NCBI GenBank assembly: GCA_023269645.1
Contig: JAHFPR010000068.1
Location: forward strand, 1-9,455
Length of the DNA: 9,455 bases
Source of the DNA: Alphaproteobacteria bacterium
Lineage (GTDB): Bacteria > Pseudomonadota > Alphaproteobacteria > Rickettsiales > UBA8987
Direction of reading: 5' to 3'
This document shows, one piece after another, positions 5,989 to 9,455 of the stretch; the stretch's first letter is position 1; every line of letters starts with the position of its first letter. A program made the translations under genes and the position numbers. The notes under the pieces were generated by a model. The model had not been told where the DNA came from, did no database searches, and saw nothing but the letters and a program-made list of their open reading frames with translations.

Positions 5989-6070
5989 TGCGGTCAAGAG
6001 GACTTGAACCTCCACGAGTTGCCCCACAGCCACCTCAAGGCTGCGCGTCTACCAGTTCCGCCATGACCGC
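5986..6070 (-). tRNA. tRNA-Leu (anticodon GAG)
   Basis: On the minus strand the acceptor stem is GCGGTCA (6070-6064) paired with TGACCGC (5996-5990), followed by discriminator A and an encoded CCA (5988-5986). The D arm is GCG/CGC; the anticodon arm is CAGCC/GGCTG around loop TTGAGGT, giving anticodon GAG (reads CUC/CUU). A long variable arm (TGGGGCAACTCGTGG region) is typical of class II leucine tRNAs, and the T loop TTCAAGT sits on a five-pair stem with one G-T pair. The gene is 85 bases including CCA. It lies between mgtE and fabG. Confidence 0.95.
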
Positions 6071-6091
6071 ACACTAAACCGGGTGCGCATG

Positions 6092-6118
6092 ATTATAGAG
6101 TTTTTGCCGCAAGTGCAA
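6092..6118 (-). promoter_or_regulatory. Probable promoter of tRNA-Leu
   Basis: On the minus strand a perfect TATAAT (6097-6092) lies 21 bases upstream of the tRNA 5' end. TTGCAC (6118-6113) lies 15 bases further up; this spacing is short, and a shifted CTTGCA reading gives 16. The placement predicts transcription starting about 14 bases before the mature tRNA. Confidence 0.55.
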
Positions 6119-6171
6119 GTGTTAAGTGGTAGGATGGGCACTGTCTTAACAGATGGATTCCACAGGACGCT

Positions 6172-6333
6172 CTCCTCCCCCGCTTGCGGGGGAGGCAGGA
6201 AATCCGAGCGAGTTTACTCGCCGGATTTGCGGAGGGGGTATGCTCTCGCGGCAACAATACCCCCTCCGGATTTCGTAAACTCACTGCGTTCGCCAACGAA
6301 ATCCTCCTCCCCCGCAGGCGGTGGAGGAGGAGA
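6172..6333. repeat. Composite palindromic element upstream of fabG
   Basis: A run of nested inverted repeats: CCTCCCCCGC/GCGGGGGAGG (6174-6195, perfect, two-base centre); AAATCCG-A-GCGAGT/ACTCGC-CGGATTT (6200-6228, one bulge); GGAGGGGGTAT/ATACCCCCTCC (6231-6267, perfect 11 bp, 15-base loop); GGATTTCGT/ACGAAATCC (6268-6304, perfect 9 bp); then an imperfect CCTCC/GGAGG hairpin to 6333. The outer hairpins share the CTCCTCCCCCGC sequence (6172-6183, 6306-6316), so the whole resembles two related units. It contains no gene. Confidence 0.75.
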
Positions 6334-6370
6334 TAGTTCTCATCGCTCCTTACCTTCGTGGAGGCAAGCT

Positions 6371-6394
6371 CTGAAATTTGCTTCGCAAATTCAG
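6371..6394. repeat. Short hairpin in the fabG leader
   Basis: CTGA-A-ATTTGC (6371-6381) pairs with GCAAAT-TCAG (6385-6394) around TTC, with a single bulged A: ten pairs. It lies about 50 bp upstream of the fabG start and could be a leader hairpin or part of the repeat block. Confidence 0.6.
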
Positions 6395-6445
6395 GAGATG
6401 ACGATATTATCCTGTAAGATACGTAAACAAAAAAGGGAGCATAGA

Positions 6446-7183
6446 ATGAATTTTCATGGGAAAACCGCGCTTGTCACGGGGGCTTCGGGGGGGATCGGCG
6501 AAGCGATTGCGAGGGATTTACACGCGCGCGGTGCTACCGTGGGTATTTCCGGCACGAAGGCGGAGAAATTGCAGGAACTGGCACTGGCGCTGGGGAATGC
6601 ACGGGTGCATATTTTTCCCTGTAACCTCTCGGATCGTGAGGCGGTGAAGCAGCTTGCCAGGCAAGCCGAGGAAACGATGGGGCAGGTGGATATTCTGGTC
6701 AACAACGCCGGCATCACGAAGGACGGCCTCGCCATGCGCATGAGCGACGAGGATTGGGACGAGGTGCTGAACGTCAACCTCACCGCCGCATTCACCCTCA
6801 TGCGGGCGGTGCTGCGCGGCATGATGAAGCACCGCTGGGGGCGGATTATCAACATTTCCTCGGTGGTAGGCACGGCGGGAAATCCGGGGCAGGCGAATTA
6901 TGTCGCGGCCAAGGCGGGCATGAACGGCATGGGCAAAGCCGTGGCGATGGAAGTGGCGAGCAGGGGGATTACAGTGAACAGCGTTGCGCCCGGATTCATC
7001 AAAACGCCGATGACGGATAAACTGAATGCCGAGCAGCAGGCGCGCATCACCGCCACCATCCCTTCCGGCACGTTCGGGTTGCCGGAGGATGTCGCCGCCG
7101 CCGTCACCTTCCTGGCCAGCGATTCCGCCCGCTACATCACCGGCCAAACCCTGCACGTAAACGGCGGAATGCTTATGGTTTAG
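6446..7183 (+). CDS. fabG: 3-oxoacyl-[acyl-carrier-protein] reductase (FabG)
   Basis: A 245-residue NADPH-dependent short-chain dehydrogenase that reduces 3-oxoacyl-ACP in fatty-acid elongation. Visible motifs: cofactor-binding TGASGGIG (11-18), NNAG (86-89), Asn111, and the catalytic Ser139, Tyr152, Lys156 in SSVVG and YVAAK. The C-terminus YITGQTLHVNGGMLMV is typical of FabG and argues against the related acetoacetyl-CoA reductase PhaB. ATG 6446 is preceded by AGGGAG at a good distance, and the length fits the family; the longer upstream frame is repeat sequence. The usual partners fabD, acpP and fabF are not adjacent: upstream is tRNA-Leu, and downstream, after only five bases, is the end of the convergent methyltransferase gene. 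There is no space for a terminator between the two. Confidence 0.93.
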   Translation: MNFHGKTALVTGASGGIGEAIARDLHARGATVGISGTKAEKLQELALALGNARVHIFPCNLSDREAVKQLARQAEETMGQVDILVNNAGITKDGLAMRMSDEDWDEVLNVNLTAAFTLMRAVLRGMMKHRWGRIINISSVVGTAGNPGQANYVAAKAGMNGMGKAVAMEVASRGITVNSVAPGFIKTPMTDKLNAEQQARITATIPSGTFGLPEDVAAAVTFLASDSARYITGQTLHVNGGMLMV

Positions 7184-7188
7184 GAGGG

Positions 7189-8541
7189 CTACACGGTTAC
7201 GCTGGCGGTGATCCTGGAGGTATCTGCGATAACGGAATATGTATCTTTTACCGGGAATCGCAGTGCCGGGTTCATCCTGAAATAATCTTCAAGAATAGCC
7301 TGTACTACAGGCACAGAAATGGCATTGCCCATCTGTTTGTAGGTGGCACTGTCTTCCGGATGCAGAATGAAGCTATCCGGAAAGCCCTGTAACCGTGCTG
7401 CCTCCCGTGGCGTGATACGTCGGGGCTTGCCGTTCTGGACTATACCAAGTTTGTGGGTGTCCGAGGATGTGAGGGTGATGGAAATACTGTCCGGATCCAG
7501 GAATTTGAATACCTCAAATGACATATTGCCGCAGACTGGATTATATTTGTCGTCAATGATTTTGAGGTAGCCTTTGCGAATCAGAGAGGCAATTGTTCCA
7601 TCCATATCCGGGCAATTGAAAAAGCTCTGTATTTGCTCTTTTGTCAGCATCTTGCCATCCTGATGAATGCCAAATTCTTTTTTTCTTCTATTGGCGATCA
7701 AGGCATTCATGAACTCACGCTCACGGGGGGAGCATTGGCCTTTAATTCCCAAATCCCAGGAATGAAGGGAGTTTCCCCCCCGGTAATCAATAAGCCTGAC
7801 CCCATGCAATTTTGAAAAATCACCCAATACGGCATTCGAGAGCATTGCGGTAAATGCAGGGCTGCAATCGTATTGCCGTCCTGTGTTATCCTCCAGTATG
7901 TCGTTAACAGTTTTATAGCGGGTGGGTTGGCCGAAGAATCCATTTTGTCTGCCGCGATGCTTGTAGGCATGGGAATCGGGCGCACCGGGGTCGGATGTAA
8001 TCGTCGTTTTTACATCCTCGTTCAAGATGCCAAGGATATAAATCCGCACCCTGTTCTGAGGAACGCCGAAATTGCTGCTATTGCACAGCAGATACTTCGT
8101 GCCATATCCCAGACGCTGCAGCGAATGGAGAATGGTGGCAAAAGTCCTGCCATCATCATGGGTGGTTAAGCCGCGAACGTTTTCAAGGAGTATGCCTTTC
8201 GGCCTGTGGTGCTGGAGAATCTTCTCAACCTCGAAGAATAATGTTCCCCGCGTATCGCCGAAACCCATTCTCTTTCCGGCATATGAAAAGGGCTGGCATG
8301 GAAACCCTGCGAGCAGAAAATCAAAAGCAGGAATTTTATCAGCGTGGAGCGTAATATCCCCCCACGGGGTTTCGCCAAAATTCAAACGATACGTTTCGGA
8401 GGCGTTCGGGTCAATCTCGGAACTGAAGACACACTCAGGTTCATGCGCGTAGCCAATATTCCCCAGGGCGCGTTCAAACGCGAGCCTTATACCGCCTGTG
8501 CCAGCAAACAGATCGATAAATCTGATGGTTTTCAGAGGCAT
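7189..8541 (-). CDS. DNA (cytosine-5) methyltransferase of a type II restriction-modification system
   Basis: A 450-residue C5-cytosine methyltransferase with all key motifs: motif I FIDLFAGTGG (8-17, AdoMet binding), motif IV GFPCQPFS (79-86, catalytic Cys82), motif VI ENV (120-122), motif VIII QNRVR (162-166), motif IX PRRITPREAARLQGFPD (373-389) and motif X YKQMGNAIS (401-409). The target-recognition region lies between motifs VIII and IX (about 170-370), ends in TLTSSDTHKLGI, and includes a charged part around 262-330 (GIKGQCSPRE, NRRKKEFG, DGKMLTKEQI). The recognition sequence cannot be read from it. The start overlaps the 3' end of the upstream endonuclease gene by ten bases, so the two are probably coupled; the GGAG upstream is at the long distance of 11 bases. 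It would protect host sites from the partner nuclease. Codon use is AT-richer than in the neighbours. Confidence 0.93.
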   Translation of the reverse strand: MPLKTIRFIDLFAGTGGIRLAFERALGNIGYAHEPECVFSSEIDPNASETYRLNFGETPWGDITLHADKIPAFDFLLAGFPCQPFSYAGKRMGFGDTRGTLFFEVEKILQHHRPKGILLENVRGLTTHDDGRTFATILHSLQRLGYGTKYLLCNSSNFGVPQNRVRIYILGILNEDVKTTITSDPGAPDSHAYKHRGRQNGFFGQPTRYKTVNDILEDNTGRQYDCSPAFTAMLSNAVLGDFSKLHGVRLIDYRGGNSLHSWDLGIKGQCSPREREFMNALIANRRKKEFGIHQDGKMLTKEQIQSFFNCPDMDGTIASLIRKGYLKIIDDKYNPVCGNMSFEVFKFLDPDSISITLTSSDTHKLGIVQNGKPRRITPREAARLQGFPDSFILHPEDSATYKQMGNAISVPVVQAILEDYFRMNPALRFPVKDTYSVIADTSRITASVTV

Positions 8542-9455
8542 TGTTTTACAAACTCCGCCAGAACAGCGAATTCATCTTCTGAATAGGCTACGGTACAATC
8601 GCTGAATGTACAGATGGTTGAAACAGCGGATCGGCGCTGAAAATTCCCGGCTCCATCAATGACGTAGGCGATTTTATACCCCATTTCATGCATTAAGGAC
8701 TGCCGATCCTTCGCTTGTCCAGCCTTGCGTTCGATGGTACTGTTGGTAGTGACTTGGAAACTGATTTCAATTCCGATAAATCGCCCGTTACGTTCAATCA
8801 CCAAATCAAAGGGCATTCCGGAGGGTTTGTCGTATCCATCAAGTTTTATTGCCCCGCTCCTGACGATTTTATACTCCTTTCCAATGTGTGTGTAGAGAGC
8901 GTCATAAACTACATTCTGGGCTAGCTGGCCTTGAGTATTTGCTGTTGCGCCACCGGTAATTCTGCTTACCCAGATGTATTTCTGGCGTACATACTTGTCT
9001 AACGCCTCATCGTTACCCAGCAATGTCCCAATCTCACATTTTTCCAGATCCGCCCCTACCGCATTTATGGCGTTGGAGCCGTATAAAAGCAGCATAATCA
9101 TGTCTTTTCTGATAGAATTCAGGGGCAGGTCTTTTGCCATACTGCTTCCATCAATACCCATTTTCTTATTATTCAGTGTTCCCTTGCAGGGCAGGGCTTC
9201 AAAAACATAGCGGAATTTTCTTTCCTGAAATTCACTGTCCATGAACACCTTATCCGTGCTGTTCTCCTTGCAACTGAATACCGTGCGGAAATTCTTGTTA
9301 AGCCTTTGGATGGTTTCGCCACCGTAATCTGCCAGGACTGCGAGGTGCTTCAGAAAAAGATTGGAGGGGAATTTGGCTGCATGGATTAAGTCAAAAACTT
9401 GCAGCGGGTCTTTGTTACAGAGCCGGAGAATGGCGATAAAATCTTCCTGGCTGTC
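8532..9455 (-). CDS. Probable type II restriction endonuclease (5' end off window)
   Basis: The frame is open from the TGA at 8534-8532 to the window edge, giving at least 307 residues. A GTG at 9248 is a possible start, but 69 sense codons lie upstream of it and read like real protein (for example LAVLADYGGETIQRLNKNF), so the gene is best treated as truncated by the window. Numbering from that GTG, a PD-(D/E)XK-like core is plausible: PFDLVIERNGRFIGIEISFQ, with Asp148, Glu161 and Ser163/Gln165 in place of the usual lysine. TTNSTIERKAGQAKDRQ (167-183) and YKIAYVIDGAGNFQRR (191-206) follow, consistent with a nuclease fold. Position directly before a methyltransferase, with a ten-base overlap, is the main evidence for function. 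I do not recognise the specificity or the family name. AT-rich composition suggests acquisition with the methyltransferase. Confidence 0.75.
   Translation of the reverse strand, partial: DSQEDFIAILRLCNKDPLQVFDLIHAAKFPSNLFLKHLAVLADYGGETIQRLNKNFRTVFSCKENSTDKVFMDSEFQERKFRYVFEALPCKGTLNNKKMGIDGSSMAKDLPLNSIRKDMIMLLLYGSNAINAVGADLEKCEIGTLLGNDEALDKYVRQKYIWVSRITGGATANTQGQLAQNVVYDALYTHIGKEYKIVRSGAIKLDGYDKPSGMPFDLVIERNGRFIGIEISFQVTTNSTIERKAGQAKDRQSLMHEMGYKIAYVIDGAGNFQRRSAVSTICTFSDCTVAYSEDEFAVLAEFVKQCL

Larger units (their letters stand above)
6071..6445. other. tRNA-Leu to fabG divergent intergenic region
   Basis: This 375-bp stretch between the divergent tRNA and fabG holds the tRNA promoter, a composite palindromic repeat (6172-6333), a smaller hairpin (6371-6394) and the fabG leader. 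The fabG frame is open back to about 6083, but the predicted peptide is repeat-derived and not FabG-like. A TATTAT at 6405-6410 could be a -10 for fabG, without a convincing -35. Confidence 0.6.

Noticed and set aside
6172..6333. CRISPR array
   Set aside because: The repeats are nested inverted repeats of varied sequence, not equal direct repeats with regular spacers; no array is seen anywhere in the window.
6083..6445. Longer FabG starting near 6083
   Set aside because: The extension translates repeat sequence, makes the protein far longer than any usual FabG, and ATG 6446 has its own ribosome binding site and the conserved N-terminus.
9246..9248. GTG as the true start of the endonuclease gene
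   Set aside because: The frame continues open for 69 more codons to the window edge with protein-like sequence and no Shine-Dalgarno site was evident, so the gene is treated as incomplete.

Overview
The window looks like a chromosomal segment of an alphaproteobacterium. Evidence is the family mix: a MaoC/phosphate-acyltransferase fusion, a PhaR-type PHA regulator beside ubiA, a LipB with the usual alphaproteobacterial motifs, a 467-residue MgtE and an alphaproteobacterial-style FabG. The core genes are GC-rich (for example 40/60 G+C at 6901-6960). The genus cannot be fixed from sequence alone. The intergenic spaces are packed with several kinds of palindromic repeat, and one copy lies inside a coding gene. 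This resembles what is known of palindromic elements in Rickettsia, but it does not by itself place the organism there.

Layout. 4-1404 (-) encodes a MaoC-like hydratase fused to a phosphate acetyl/butyryltransferase; its stop overlaps a possible next start at the window edge. Divergently, 1629-2498 (+) is ubiA (ubiquinone synthesis), followed by phaR (2585-3079) and a small unknown gene (3085-3456), probably co-transcribed. These converge on lipB (3451-4161, -), and the two opposing stop codons share one 6-bp palindrome. mgtE (4387-5790, -) lies upstream of lipB, then a tRNA-Leu(GAG) gene (5986-6070, -) with a recognisable promoter. fabG (6446-7183, +) converges, with only 5 bp between, on a type II restriction-modification pair: a complete C5-cytosine methyltransferase (7189-8541, -) and a presumed restriction endonuclease (8532 to beyond 9455, -) whose 5' end is off the window. 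The RM genes are visibly AT-richer in places (21/60 G+C at 7501-7560, 26/60 at 8641-8700), which fits horizontal acquisition.

The most notable signal is a 67-bp palindromic element present twice: between ubiA and phaR (2500-2566) and inside lipB (3818-3884). In lipB it adds about 25 residues in frame at a point where ordinary LipB proteins have a short loop. The intergenic copy carries a stop codon in the equivalent frame, while the lipB copy has CGA at that position. Three other palindrome-rich blocks (4268-4378, 5904-5988, 6172-6333) and a perfect AT-rich 13-bp hairpin (4204-4234) account for most of the non-coding DNA.

Functionally, the core genes are housekeeping: acyl-CoA/acyl-phosphate metabolism, quinone prenylation, carbon-storage regulation, lipoate attachment, magnesium uptake and fatty-acid elongation. 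The RM pair is the accessory part of the window.
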